Shown here in pieces: positions 14,588-26,825 of a stretch of DNA of 64,000 bases (within the stretch, counting starts at the first letter, position 1; each line of letters starts with the position of its first letter). Where the stretch lies: assembly GCA_963965975.1 (NCBI GenBank), contig OZ014411.1, positions 2,501-66,500 of the forward strand. Direction: 5' to 3'. Source of the stretch: Xestospongia bergquistia. Its lineage: Eukaryota > Porifera > Demospongiae > Haplosclerida > Petrosiidae. The notes beneath the pieces were generated by a model that ran no database searches, was not told the origin of the DNA, and was given only the letters and a program-made list of their open reading frames with translations. A program made the translations under genes and the position numbers.

Positions 14588-17500
14588 TCATCATCAATAA
14601 CTATATAATAAACAGTAGTCATTTATCCAAATACTATAATCATTAATTGTATTTTACACTGTCATCACATCAAGCCAACAAATATATTAAAAATTACAGT
14701 TTTAACATCTACCCAAACTAAAAAGAAACAATAAACAAAACTATAAATTCTGGGGCCCCGTATTGTAAAAATTGATCAAAGGCTGTAAAAATGGATAAAA
14801 CAAAGAAGACCACATTTTAAAAAAATTAGATTGATATCTTGACATAAAGCAAATCATGGGTAAAAGAGAGTACTTGGGAAGAAAGACAATATTTTAATTG
14901 CAAGTCACAAAAACAGTGAGAAAGGGAAACATTAAGGCTACATTTTTCAAAATAGGCAACAGGCAATAAAGACAAGGGGAGGGAGGACCATGTCGAGGCC
15001 ACATTATTTAAAAAGCTGGCCTAGGGCCATAAGGGCCAAAAAGGCCATAAACATTTCCCATTAAGGCTACATTTTTCTAAATAGGCAACAGGTAATAAAG
15101 ACAAAGGGAGGGAGGACCATGTCGAGGCCACATTTTTTAAAAAGCTGGCCTAGGGCCTTAAGGGCCAAAAAGGCCACAAACTTTTCCCATTAAGGCTACA
15201 TTTTTCTAAATAGAAAACAGACTATAAAGACAAGAAGAGGGAGGGCCATATCGAGGCCACATCTTTCAAAAAGCTGGCCCCGGGCCATAAGGGCCATAAA
15301 GGCCATAAAATTTTGCCTCGGGACGTAAATATGGCCCTAAAACACCCAAAAGGCCATAAAAAAGGCCATACCCAAAGGGCTATATCCCTGTGACTACCAA
15401 TTTGAGGTTTTTCCAGGGCTGACTGGATATGCACAGGAAATGAGCTCAGGATCATTTTTGTTTTTATTTTTTTTCAAAGTTTGAGAGGCTGTAACTTGCT
15501 TTTGAAAAGAGCCACACCCACTTTTTTTTTAAAATGTAGCCCCATCCTTTTTCTACCTAACCCCATTGTGACGTCTCAAAACCCCAGCTTCGTTTTATGA
15601 GAAAAAAAGTTTGAATAATGGTGTTTTTTCCCCCATTCAAAGAAAAAAGGCCGTATGGCCCTGTTTCAAAAGGAAATTTTTATGGTTTCACAATAAGCCC
15701 CACCTACCAGGGTGTTCATAACAACCAATAAAATTTTCCAGGGTTACTTCGATTACTTATTATTTAATATTATTTTAAAGGGCCATATGGCCCTATAGAA
15801 TTTTCCAACTTTCATTACACATGTACACACAATTGGTTCAGGGATTCCAATGATGTATGAACAATTTTCCAGGGTCAACTCATTACTGAAATATTTGCCA
15901 AAAACTGTAGGGCCATATGGCCCTATCAATGTTTTTATTTTTTATTGGAAGATTGTATTGTGCCTTGTTCTGTGGGTGGCATGATACATGAAATTTTTTC
16001 CAGGGTCAACCCATTATTGAAATATATGCCAAAAACTGTAGGGCCATATGGCCCTATCAATGTTTTTATTTTTTATTGGAAGATTGTATTGTGCCTTGTT
16101 CTGTGGGTGGCATGATACATGAAATTTTTTCCAGGGTCAACCCATTATTGAAATATATGCCAAAAACATTAGGGCCATATGGCCCTATCAATGTTTTTAT
16201 TTTTTATTGGAAGATTGTATTGTGCCTTGTTCTGTGGGTGGCATGATACATGAAATTTTTTCCAGGGTCAACCCATTATTGAAATATATGCCAAAAACAT
16301 TAGGGCCATATGGCCCTATCAATTTTTTTATTTTTTATTGCAACATTATATTGTGCCTTGATGTAGAGGTGGCATGATACATGAAATTTTTTCCAGGGTC
16401 AACCCGTTATTGAAATATATGCCAAAAACTGTAGGGCCATATGGCCCTATAAATTTTTTTATTTTTTATTGCAACATTGCATTGTGCCTTGATGTAGAGG
16501 TGGCATGATAAGTGAAATTTTTTCCAGAGTCAATCCGTTATTGAAATATTTGCCAAAAACTGTAGGGCCATATGGCCCTGCATAATTTTTTAATTGTTAT
16601 TGCAAGATTGTTTTGTGCATTTTTGTAGGAGTGGCGTGATACATAAAATTTTTTCCAGGCTCAATCCGTTATTGAGATATTTACCAAAAACTGTAGGGCC
16701 ATATGGCCCTATCAATGTTTTCACTTTTTATTGCAATATTGTATTGTGCCTTGTTGTAGGGGTGGCATGATACATGAAATTTTTTCCAGGGTCAACCCGT
16801 TATTGAGATATTTACCAAAAACTGTAGGGCCATATGGCCCTATGAATTTTTTTAATTTTTATTGCAACATTGTATTGTGCGTTGTTTTAGGGGTAGTATG
16901 ATACATGAAATTTTTTCCAGGGTCAACCCATTATTATGATATTTATCAAAAAATTTAGTATATGGCCTTATATGGCCCTATCAAAAATGAAAATAATTAT
17001 ATATGTAAATCGATGTGCAGCACATGTGCAACATAATGAACTGATTTATCCTAACCAGGGTAATTTTCAGAAAAGGGGCCATAAGGGCCACATGTATGGC
17101 CCTCTGGCCCTCTTCAGAAAATTTTTGCAAAATACTTCATTCATTGAACTTATCTTGTTGACAACAAAATTATTAATCCTACTTCTTTTCTTAATCAAAT
17201 TTTTTGACATATTTAATTTAGCATATATTCTGACATCTATGGTAATAATCTAATATGTTAAGTGTATTCAAACATTATTTACAAATAAATAGGTGTGGTG
17301 ATAAAAAAATTGTTGAGAAAAACATGATTAATGGCCAATTGAGTTAGTTAAAAAGTGATTAATACTGGAAAGATATTTTTACATAACTTAGTAACATCTA
17401 TGTTGTATTTGGATTATTGCTTGATTTTAGGCAGTTAAACAATTAGTGTTACATGTAGTACCACTCATATAGTTTATTAACTACCTTTACCAATATATTG

Positions 17501-18300
17501 AGTCAACTATATAATAATTTAAATGTATTTTTTATCACTTAAAATCATATAGCATGTTTTCAGCTAGCATGTTGACAACAAAATTATTAATCCTACTTCT
17601 TTTCTTAATCAAGTTTTTCGATATATTTAATTTAGCATATATTTGGACATCTATGGTAATAATCTAATATGTTAAGTGTATTCAAACATCATTTACAATT
17701 AAATAGGTGTGGTGATAAAAGAATTGTTGAGAAAAAAACACTTATCCCTTAATTTATACCATATTAAATTGCTTTCAGCCATTTACATTTCGTTAGGTGT
17801 GGCCTATTGAGTTTGTTAAAAAGTGATTAATACTGTGAAGATATTTTTACATAACTTAGTAACATCTATGTTGTATTTGGATTGTTGCTTGATTTTAGGC
17901 AGTTAAACAATTAGTGTTACGTGTAGTACCACTCATATAGTTTATTAACTACCTTTACCAATATATTGAGTCAACTATATAATAATTTAAATGTATTTAT
18001 TATCACTTAAAATCATATAGCAAGTTTTCAGCCATTTTTATATGAATAAGTGTGGTCAACTGAATGAATTCAACGTATTTAGTTTTACCTAATTTAAAGT
18101 AGCATTTATGTTGTAGTTGGATGTTACTTCTGTTTGTCATTTTATCTGAATTGGGGTAGTTATTACATTTTAGGCAGTTTTTAAACAATTATTGCTTGTT
18201 ATCATATTGTTATGTTCTATGCGACCCATATAATGGATAATCTCTTTTTACCTATGTATTGAGTCAAATATGGCAATAATTCAATAATTTAAGTGTATTT

Positions 18301-18486
18301 CGCCGAAGACGACACCAGGAAAATCTTCAACTTCAAAAATTACATGCAAAAATCAGAAACCTAGCCACCATGGGTATCTGCAGGCAATTTCTTGGGAGTA
18401 ACCAATTGTCATCAACAAGGACTCCCAAACAAATACAGGACAAGGTGTATAACCTACAAAAAAAATTAAAATACCTTAACATTTAG
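18301..18486 (+). pseudogene. Last-exon relic, D unit 5
   Basis: Fifth copy. It lies about 800 bp from the true right end of the array at 19280, similar to the distance from the gene C stop to its right end. Confidence 0.75.
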
Positions 18487-18891
18487 TCATCATCAATAAC
18501 TATATAATAAACAGTAGTCATTTATCCAAATACTATAATCATTAATTGTATTTTACACTGTCATCACATCAAGCCAACAAATATATTAAAAATTACAGTT
18601 TTAACATCTACCCAAACTAAAAAGAAACAATAAACAAAACTATAAATTCTGGGGCCCCGTATTGTAAAAATTGATCAAAGGCTGTAAAAATGGATAAAAC
18701 AAAGAAGACCACATTTTAAAAAAATTAGATTGATATCTTGACATAAAGCAAATCATGGGTAAAAGAGAGTACTTGGGAAGAAAGACAATATTTTAATTGC
18801 AAGTCACAAAAACAGTGAGAAAGGGAAACATTAAGGCTACATTTTTCAAAATAGGCAACAGGCAATAAAGACAAGGGGAGGGAGGACCATG

Positions 18892-19280
18892 TCGAGGCCA
18901 CATTATTTAAAAAGCTGGCCTAGGGCCATAAGGGCCAAAAAGGCCATAAACATTTCCCATTAAGGCTACATTTTTCTAAATAGGCAACAGGTAATAAAGA
19001 CAAAGGGAGGGAGGACCATGTCGAGGCCACATTTTTTAAAAAGCTGGCCTAGGGCCTTAAGGGCCAAAAAGGCCACAAACTTTTCCCATTAAGGCTACAT
19101 TTTTCTAAATAGAAAACAGACTATAAAGACAAGAAGAGGGAGGGCCATATCGAGGCCACATCTTTCAAAAAGCTGGCCCCGGGCCATAAGGGCCATAAAG
19201 GCCATAAAATTTTGCCTCGGGACGTAAATATGGCCCTAAAACACCCAAAAGGCCATAAAAAAGGCCATACCCAAAGGGCT
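18892..19280 (+). repeat. Right end of the D array
   Basis: Same motif cluster as 3290-3680, but here GGGCT is followed by AAACCCT repeats instead of ATATCCCTG. This is the only copy that shows a right end joined to the telomere-type repeat, and it marks the boundary of the array with element A. Confidence 0.8.
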
Positions 19281-19315
19281 AAACCCTAAACCCTAAACCC
19301 TAAACCCTAAACCCT
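19281..19315 (+). repeat. Five perfect AAACCCT repeats (TTTAGGG type)
   Basis: Exactly five copies of AAACCCT stand between the right end of D and the left end of element A. The heptamer is the plant-type telomere repeat rather than the TTAGGG hexamer common in animals. Because sequence continues on both sides this is an internal tract, not a chromosome end. Related tracts lie at 29597, 38107 and 61907, always between a right end and the DNA that follows it and always with the same polarity. Confidence 0.9.
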
Positions 19316-19590
19316 TATACCTTCTGGAAGGCTACTAAACCCCAAGTAGAGGGGTGTGGCTTAAAATCATTTTCTGACAAAGGCGAGTCTTTTGAGACCA
19401 CATGTTTTTATAAGGGGGTGGGGTTTTGGGGTTTAACCCCAGCAAACCCCAAACCACAAAAATGTGATATTTACATTAGATAGGAGGTGGGGAATCTTTT
19501 TGGGTTTTTGGGGTTTGGGGTATACCAAAAAAGGGGTTGGGTTTATAAAGGATTTGACAACAAATAATCGCATATTTTTCAGTAAGCTAC
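19316..19590 (+). mobile_element. Left terminal region of element A
   Basis: Begins TATACCTTCTGGAAGGCTAC directly after the AAACCCT tract and contains G-rich runs such as GGGGTTTTGGGGTTT with nearby C-rich complements. A near-identical copy starts at 61928, also directly after AAACCCT repeats. Two copies with the same start next to the same heptamer support this being a true element end. No gene was seen. Confidence 0.7.
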
Positions 19591-22500
19591 ATTCAGTTTG
19601 TGTCCCTCGCAAATGTGGCCCTGCCTTCCAAAGTCGAATATAAAATCAGATGAGTGTCAAATTGAAACCTCATTAGTATAATATTAGCCATGCACTAATT
19701 GGTGATCTAAATTAATTTTCTGGGATTCCTACACGCAAGATTTTTAGAGAGGGACACAAAGATTTATCCACTGTAAAACATGTGTGTCCCTCAAACAAGG
19801 TCAATAAATTTAGAAGACACACTCCCTCATTAATCAATTCAAAATTTTGTGTCCCTCATATGTGTCCCTCAGCAATAACAAATCTACAAATTGTGAAAAG
19901 AATTCAAAATTGTCACCATTGGAAACCTTCCAGCAAATGTACTTTGCATTGGGGTTTTGGGGTTTATAAACCTATTCGTTTCAAAAAGGGCCACAAAATC
20001 TGTGTCCCTCATTCTCTTAAAATTGCTACAGAGCATACTAGGATTCCAAAACATTCACCATTGGAAACCTTATTTCAAATGTATTTTGCATTGGGGTTTT
20101 GGGGTTTGTAAACCTATTTGTTTCAGAAAGGGCCACAAAATCTGTGTCCCTCATTTTCCTAAAATTGCTACAGAGCATACTAGGATTCCAAAACATTCAC
20201 CATTGGAAACCTTATTTCAAATGTATTTTGCATTGGGGTTTTGGGGTTTGTAAACCTATTCGTTTCAGAAAGGGACACAAAATCTGTGTCCCTCATTCTC
20301 TTAAAATTGCTACAGAGCATACTAGGATTCCAAAACATTCACCATTGGAAACCTTATTTCAAATGTATTTTGCATTGGGGTTTTGGGGTTTATAAACCTA
20401 TTCGTTTCAAAAAGGGCCACAAAATCTGTGTCCCTCATTCTCTTAAAATTGCTACAGAGCATACTAGGATTCCAAAACATTCACCATTGGAAACCTTATT
20501 TCAAATGTATTTTGCATTGGGGTTTTGGGGTTTGTAAACCTATTTGTTTCAGAAAGGGACACAAAATCTGTGTCCCTCATTTTCCTAAAATTGCTACAGA
20601 GCATACTAGGATTCCAAAACATTCACCATTGGAAACCTTATTTCAAATGTATTTTGCATTGGGGTTTTGGGGTTTGTAAACCTATTCGTTTCAGAAAGGG
20701 ACACAAAATCTGTGTCCCTCATTCTCTTAAAATTGCTACAGAGCATACTAGGATTCCAAAACATTCACCATTGGAAACCTTATTTCAAATGTATTTTGCA
20801 TTGGGGTTTTGGGGTTTATAAACCTATTCGTTTCAAAAAGGGCCACAAAATCTGTGTCCCTCATTCTCTTAAAATTGCTACAGAGCATACTAGGATTCCA
20901 AAACATTCACCATTGGATACCTTATTTCAAATGTATTTTGCATTGAGGTTTTGGGGTTTGTAAACCTATTCGTTTCAGAAAGGGCCACAAAATCTGTGTC
21001 CCTCATTTTCCTAAAATTGCTACAGAGCATACTAGGATTCCAAAACATTCACCATTGGAAACCTTATTTCAAATTTATTTTGCATTGGGGTTTTGGGGTT
21101 TGTAAACCTATTCGTTTCAGAAAGGGCCACAAAATCTGTGTCCCTCATTCTCTTAAAATTGCTACAGAGCATACTAGGATTCCAAAACATTCACCATTGG
21201 AAACCTTATTTCAAATGTATTTTGCATTGGGGTTTTGGGGTTTGTAAACCTATTCGTTTCAGAAAGGGCCACAAAATCTGTGTCCCTCATTCTCTTAAAA
21301 TTGCTACAGAGCATACTAGGATTCCAAAACATTCACCATTGGAAACCTTCTTTTAAATAGATTTTGCATTAAGGTTTTGGGGTTTATAACCCCTTTGTTT
21401 TGTAAAGGGCCACAAAATCTGTGTCCCTCATCCTCCTAAAATTGCTACAGAGCATACTAGGATTCCAAAACATTAACCATTGGAAACCTTGCTCTAAATG
21501 CATTTTGCATTGGGGTTTTGGGGTTTGTAAACCCATTCATTTCAAGAAGGGCCACAAAATCTGTGTCCCTCATTCTCTTAAAATTGCTACAGAGCATACT
21601 AGGATTCCAAAACATTCACCATTGGAAACCTTATTTCAAATGCATTTTGCATTGGGGTTTTGGGGTTTGTAAACCTATTCGTTTCAGAAAGGGCCACAAA
21701 ATCTGTGTCCCTCATTCTCCTAAAATTGCTTAAGAGCATACTAGGATTCCAAAACATTAACCATTGGAAACCTTGTTCTAAATGCATTTTGCATTGGGGT
21801 TTTGGGGTTTGTAAACCCATTCATTTCAAGAAGGGCCACAAAATCTGTCTCCCTTATTCTCATTAGACCCTTACAGATGACACCATTAGAAACCTTGTTT
21901 CATATGCATTTTGCATTGGGGTTTTGGGGTTTGTAAACCTATTCGTTTCAGAAAGGGACACAAAATCTCTGTCCCTCAATCTCCTAAAATTGCTACAAAG
22001 CATACTAGGATTCCAAAAAATTCACCATTAGAAACCTTGTTTCATATGTATTTTGCATTGGGGTTTTGGGAGTTGCAAACCTATTCGTTTCAGAAAGGGA
22101 CACAAAATCTGTGTCCCTCATTCTCCTAAAATTGCTACAAAGCATACTAGGATTCCAAAACATTCACCATTAGAAACCTTGTTTCATATCCATTTTGCAT
22201 TGGGATTTTGGGGTTTGTAAACGTATTCGTTTCAGAAAGGGCCGCAAAATCTATGTCCCTCATTCTCTTAAAATTGCTACAGAGCATACTAGGATTCCAA
22301 AATATTCACCATTAGAAACCTTGTTTCAAATGCATTTTGCATTGGGATTTTGGGGTTCGTAAACCCTTTGAATCCAAGAAGAGCCGCAAAATCTGTGTCC
22401 CTCATTCTCAAAAATTCCCTACAGGTCGCATTAAGACTTCAAAACAGTCACCATTGCAAACCTTCTTTTAAATAGATTTTGCATTGGGGTTTTGGGGTTT

Positions 22501-22700
22501 GTAAACCTATTCATTTCAGAAAGGGCCACAAAATCTGTGTCCCTGATTTTCCTAAAATTGCTACAAAGCATACTAAGACTCCAAAACATTCACCATTGGA
22601 AACCTTGTTTGAAATGCATTTTGCATTGGGGTTTGGGGGTTTGTAAACCCATTCATTTCAAGAAGGGCCACAAAATCTGTGTCCCTCATTCTCATTAGAC
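19590..22700 (+). repeat. 142-bp palindrome minisatellite of element A
   Basis: About 19 units of 142 bp, regular from about 19915 onward and more diverged after 21350. Each has an interrupted palindrome, GGGACACA (or GGGCCACA), five bases, then TGTGTCCC, plus GGGGTTTTGGGGTTTGTAAAC and a CATTCACCATTGGAAACC block. In the first part, variants repeat every third unit (426 bp), for example the units at 19957, 20383 and 20809. Open frames of 70-110 codons run through the array in two frames only because 142 is not a multiple of 3; I do not take them as genes. It occupies the position of the 131-bp arrays of B and D. Confidence 0.9.
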
Positions 22701-22789
22701 CCTTACAGATGACACTAATGCTCCAAAACTGTTGCCATTGGAAACCTTGTCACATAACAACTTTATGCAATTTTTAGATTGGTTTCAAT

Positions 22790-23085
22790 TCCCCACCAAT
22801 TTAGAGAGGGACACAATGTTGTGTCCCCCCAATTCAGGGTGCACTGCAAAGAAGACTATTCTTACTGTTAAGTATTTTTTAAATTTTGTGTCCCTGTCCA
22901 AATTTCTTGAAGCCGTAAAAAATTACACAGTAAGCCTTGCACCTTCTCATCACTTCCATCATAAACCATGTGTTGTTGTGATGTTGACAAATATATATAT
23001 ATGTCCATATTTTGTAGAGGGACACACAATTTTGTGGCCTTCAATTGTGGCCTTTTGTGTCCCTTTGTGTCCCTCATCCAGAAAA
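22790..23085 (+). repeat. Inner-edge palindrome cluster of the A left end
   Basis: After the regular units stop, GGGACACAATGTTGTGTCCC, GTGTCCCTGTCC, GGGACACACAATTTTGTGGCC and TTGTGTCCCTTTGTGTCCCTC follow. All are variants of GGNCACAA or its complement. An inverted, partly diverged copy of about 22600-22990 lies at 41345-41735. Confidence 0.65.
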
Positions 23086-23169
23086 TATCCAGGAGCTTCA
23101 AAGAAATAGCTTTCAACACTTGACACTATGAAAATTTAATATAATTAAATCTTGCTCTAAAAGAAGTGT

Positions 23170-23445
23170 GGCCAGACAGATAGGTAGATAGGGAGATAGG
23201 TATACAGATGGTTAGATAGATAGATATATAAATAGATAACATAAGGTTAGATAGACAGATAGATAAATAGATAGATAGATAGATATATAGATAGATAGAT
23301 AGATACATAGATACATAGATACATAGATAGATAGATAGGTCGACAGACAGACAGACAGTCAGATATATAGATAGCTAGAATAGATAAGTTAGTAGATAGA
23401 TAGATAGATACATAGATAGATAAATTGATACATATATAGACATAT
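23170..23445 (+). repeat. GATA-type microsatellite
   Basis: Long imperfect run of GATA/TAGATA with GACA interruptions. Open frames on the minus strand here (YLSIYLSIYLS) are products of the repeat. Confidence 0.9.
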
Positions 23446-24078
23446 TAACTTTTTTCTTTTATAATAGTAACATAAAAACAAATGTTTACTACTAATGGTA
23501 ATAAATAATTATACTAATATGATGCCAAATACATAATCAACATTAATGCACACAAGTACACCAAAGTAAGTAACTTTGCAATTACACAGCAAAATGTACT
23601 ATAAGGACCCTTTTTACTTTTTAATATCAATCAGCCATGTTGAATTCAATGAGCATGCTCAGTTACTTCTTTTGTGGTTTTCAAGAGAAAAGTTAAGAAA
23701 TTGTATCTGCTTTTCTTTGTGAATTTAAAGTGTTTGCAGAGTCACAAATCATTCGTTTGTCTGTAAGTTTAATTAATAGTTTTATTGAGATATATTTTTT
23801 GTGTTGGTAAGCTTTTTTCACTAGTACAAAAGCTAAATTACTTCTATGTCAAATTTCAAACATTTGTGGCAGACATTTTGATTTTAATTAGGCGATTTTA
23901 TGCATAAATTAGGATTTTTGGTTACTATTGGACTGACTAACTATGGGTGATTCAAGTGGGGATGATTGTCCTCAGACACGCAGCCAATCAAATAAGTAAG
24001 TGATAAATCATAAACAAATATTAGCAATTTTCTTAGATTGTAGTCTTTTTTTCACCAAAAGAAATTGTATTTAATGTC

Positions 24079-24210
24079 TAGATAGATAGATAGATAGATA
24101 AAGATAGATAGATTGATAGATATAGATAGGTCAATGGATGGATGGATGAACAGATAGATAGATACACAGATAGATAGACAGATTGATTGATAGATAGATA
24201 GATAGAAACA
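24079..24210 (+). repeat. Second GATA-type microsatellite
   Basis: Imperfect GATA repeats with GGAT and GATT variants, inside the proposed first intron of gene A. Confidence 0.88.
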
Positions 24211-25938
24211 TACACAAAAAATCTCTCTTAGTTACAGAAATCTCATTATTTGAAAGGTATGTCAGTTAATAAACCAGCAAGTATGAGTATATTTGCTTTT
24301 TAAAAGGTGTGGTTAGGCCATTCTTCATTATTGCAAAATTGATTAGGTAGTCAATATATTACTAAGGTGTAGGTAGTAATAGTATATGGACTAAACATTT
24401 CTAAAAAGAGCCTGGAATAATTAGAATTCATTGAAAGGAGGACTATCGATGAGGTAGGGACTTTCTTTGTTATTGGTGTAGTATTGGTAAAAATTGTACT
24501 TTAAGTGAAGATTTTATAGCTTTATTGTAATTTGAAAACCTAACAGTTATTGATAAAAGTATTATACTTCTTCTATAAGTATAAAATTAATTTCATGGAT
24601 ACATTATCTTTTCTACATTAACCTATGCAAAGCAGTGATAACATAAGCAGTGACGAGGCAAGACCTCAAACCAGAAGCCTTAGAAAACGGTATATGGCTA
24701 TCACTCAGAAATATTATTTAATATAATAATAACAGGCTTAACGAATTTCTTACTCCGAAAGAGGTTGTAATATATGGATTGTCAAAAAATATTGACGCCC
24801 CTCTGACCATTAAAGCATCAACGGTATGTCAGGGGAGGGGTGTCTTTGCCACTGAAGATATTCCTTCCAATACATACCTCTGTGAATACAGAGGTGATGT
24901 AATTTTTGATAAGCAAATTTTACGTGAAAGGGAAGAAGAGTACAAGAAAGACAATGAAGGGTGTTTCATTTTTGAAACAACAACAGCTGATGGTACCTTC
25001 ATAGCCATTGATGCAACCAGGAAAATGACGTCAATTGCACGGTAGGTCAATCATTCAATCAATAATTTTGAAATAATGAAATATAGTTTAATCAATCATT
25101 CATCATCATCCCGGAACATTAATAGCCGATTCCTTCTACCAGTACTAATCAGAGGTAAATGGAGGATGGGCCTAATATCAACGAAACCAATAAAAAAGGG
25201 GGAGGAGGTTCTCTATGACTATGGAGTTCGGGATTCAGAAATCCCATGGTTGAAAAGTCGTACAACCTCAAAAACTAATGGTAAGTGAAACATATTTGTG
25301 CACTTTTAATGTATACAAAAATGAAACAGCTGTTCTTCCTGCAAACTCTCCTTCTATCACCTCAAGTATAGTTCTTCCTGTTCCTACTGCTACAACCTTG
25401 CACAACATGGAGGATTCTCCAACTTTTCCAGATGCTCCATATCTTTCAGATTGTCCATTCCTTCCTGATCTCACAGATCCTCAATCTGTTACAGGTTCTC
25501 AATCTCTTACAATGCTTCATCTATACTATCTCTTCCAGATTGTCAATCTCATTTTGTATCTACGTGTCCTTTAGATGAGACATGTGATTCATCTCATTCA
25601 GATCATTCATCCATTCCAGATCCTGCACTTTCATCTATAATATCTCTTCCAGATGTTCCATCTCTTTTTAGTTCTCAATGTCCTATAGATGAGACAAGTG
25701 GTCCATCTCTATCAGAACATCCATTCTTTGAAGATCATACAGATCATCAATATCTTACAAATCCAACAGGTTCTCAATCTCTTCCAGATGCTTAGTCTTT
25801 ACTATCTATTCCAGATTGTACATCCCTTTTACCTCCTTCATCTCCTTTATTTTTAGATGAGGCAGGTGGTCCAGCTCATTCAGAAAATGATTGTGAGTTA
25901 AATATATTCATGTCAGTGATTTTATGTATGATCTTCAG

Positions 25939-26078
25939 CATTGTGTTGTGTGTGCAAAAGGGTAATGCAAGGTAGTCATTTTTGTAAATGTTGCCTAAAA
26001 CAATGCCATCCCTTTTGTGGAGATACTCATGGCAATGAGGGATATGGATGTAATGTTACATGCTTTAATTGCACGGGG
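25939..26078 (+). other. PHD-like Cys/His module in gene A
   Basis: Exon with the pattern CCVCKRV, HFCKCCLKQCHPFC and GCNVTCFNC, i.e. C-x2-C, H-x-C-x2-C-x4-H-x2-C and C-x3-C-x2-C. This suggests a zinc-binding fold of PHD/RING type. Genes B and C have no counterpart. Splice acceptor CTTCAG and donor GGGGTAAGT flank it. The function is unknown; such modules often bind histone tails or protein partners. Confidence 0.6.
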
Positions 26079-26673
26079 GTAAGTATTAATTATATATATA
26101 TATTTTTTTTTTTTTTAATTCATTTATATATTCAGAAAGAAGAAGACCTTCTGCTGGTAGAAGATGCTAGCAAACCCTCAGCTAAAGTCATGGTATCTTC
26201 AGGTGAGTTTCCTCTGTGATATATAATTGCTTATTTGGTTTCATAGATTCAGAAGATGACATACGTATCATCACAAAGAAGTCAAAAATATCATTATCAT
26301 CTGGTAGGTCTTTTACTTTGAACAATGTTCATGTGGGTTCACAGATTCTGAGGACAACATTTCATCAGTAAATAAAACCAGGAAGCGCCTCTTATCCTCA
26401 AGTAAGTCTTTTAGTTTGAATCATGCTTATTTGTTCTCAGGTTCTGAAGAGGAGCTAATAAAATCTTCCAGACCACCTAAAGGTACCTCTCTTTTGCACA
26501 AAATATATTATATTCAAATTTCAACACTAGGTTACAAATCAATCATAGAAAGTAAAGTTAGAATCCTAATGACTACATATAAAACATATCTTTTAGTCAG
26601 TGACTCAGACTCAGCTAACCCAAGAAAAGGCAAGATATCTTGAAAATGTTAATCATTGTTCCCATTACTGTAG

Positions 26674-26825
26674 CAAAGACATACAATCGTGAAAAATACA
26701 GATATTTCCGCCTTTGCCCACTTAGTGGTGAGTGTGGCAACACACATCCTCTCAGAAAATTGAGCAACCATTTCGTATGTAAACATCCAAATGTGTCTAA
26801 AGAAGATCGTGCAAAATACCTCAAA
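26674..26825 (+). other. C2H2 finger exon of gene A
   Basis: Shows LCPLSGECGNTHPLRKLSNH then CKH, matching the C-x4-C ... H-x4-H finger that in genes B and C begins YFCP and also contains KLSNH. It precedes the recombinase in all three genes and is a candidate DNA-binding part. Confidence 0.65.

Larger units (their letters stand above)
1..19280 (+). repeat. Tandem macro-array of 3901-bp units (deleted element, type D)
   Basis: Five head-to-tail copies of one unit, starting at 1, 3902, 7803, 11704 and 15603; the last is cut short at 19280. The spacing is 3901 bp three times and then 3899 bp. The short step is a 2-base loss at about 15530, where a T10-C run became T9. I saw no other difference between copies. 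Each unit has the anatomy of the gene-bearing elements in this window (left palindrome array, AT-rich spacer, last-exon relic, right motif cluster), but the SET and recombinase exons are missing. The array is therefore best read as an internally deleted element that was amplified. The left edge of the array is outside the window. Confidence 0.93.

Noticed and set aside
1..19280. Assembly artefact as the sole explanation of the macro-array
   Set aside because: Not excluded, but the fifth unit ends differently (AAACCCT) and carries a 2-base change before it, so at least some copies are distinct DNA. Long reads would settle the count.
19281..19315. True chromosome end
   Set aside because: Only five repeats, with complex sequence on both sides. 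Treated as an interstitial tract or insertion target.
19782..21866. Series of overlapping 70-109-codon frames in the 142-bp array
   Set aside because: They recur every 142 bp in shifting frames, include parts of each palindrome, and code the same peptide in two frames. They are products of a stop-poor repeat.
19590..22700. CRISPR-like array
   Set aside because: Units are contiguous and similar along their whole length, without unique spacers, and the genome is eukaryotic.
23126..23308. 60-codon minus-strand frame (YLSIYLSIYLS)
   Set aside because: Translation of the GATA microsatellite.
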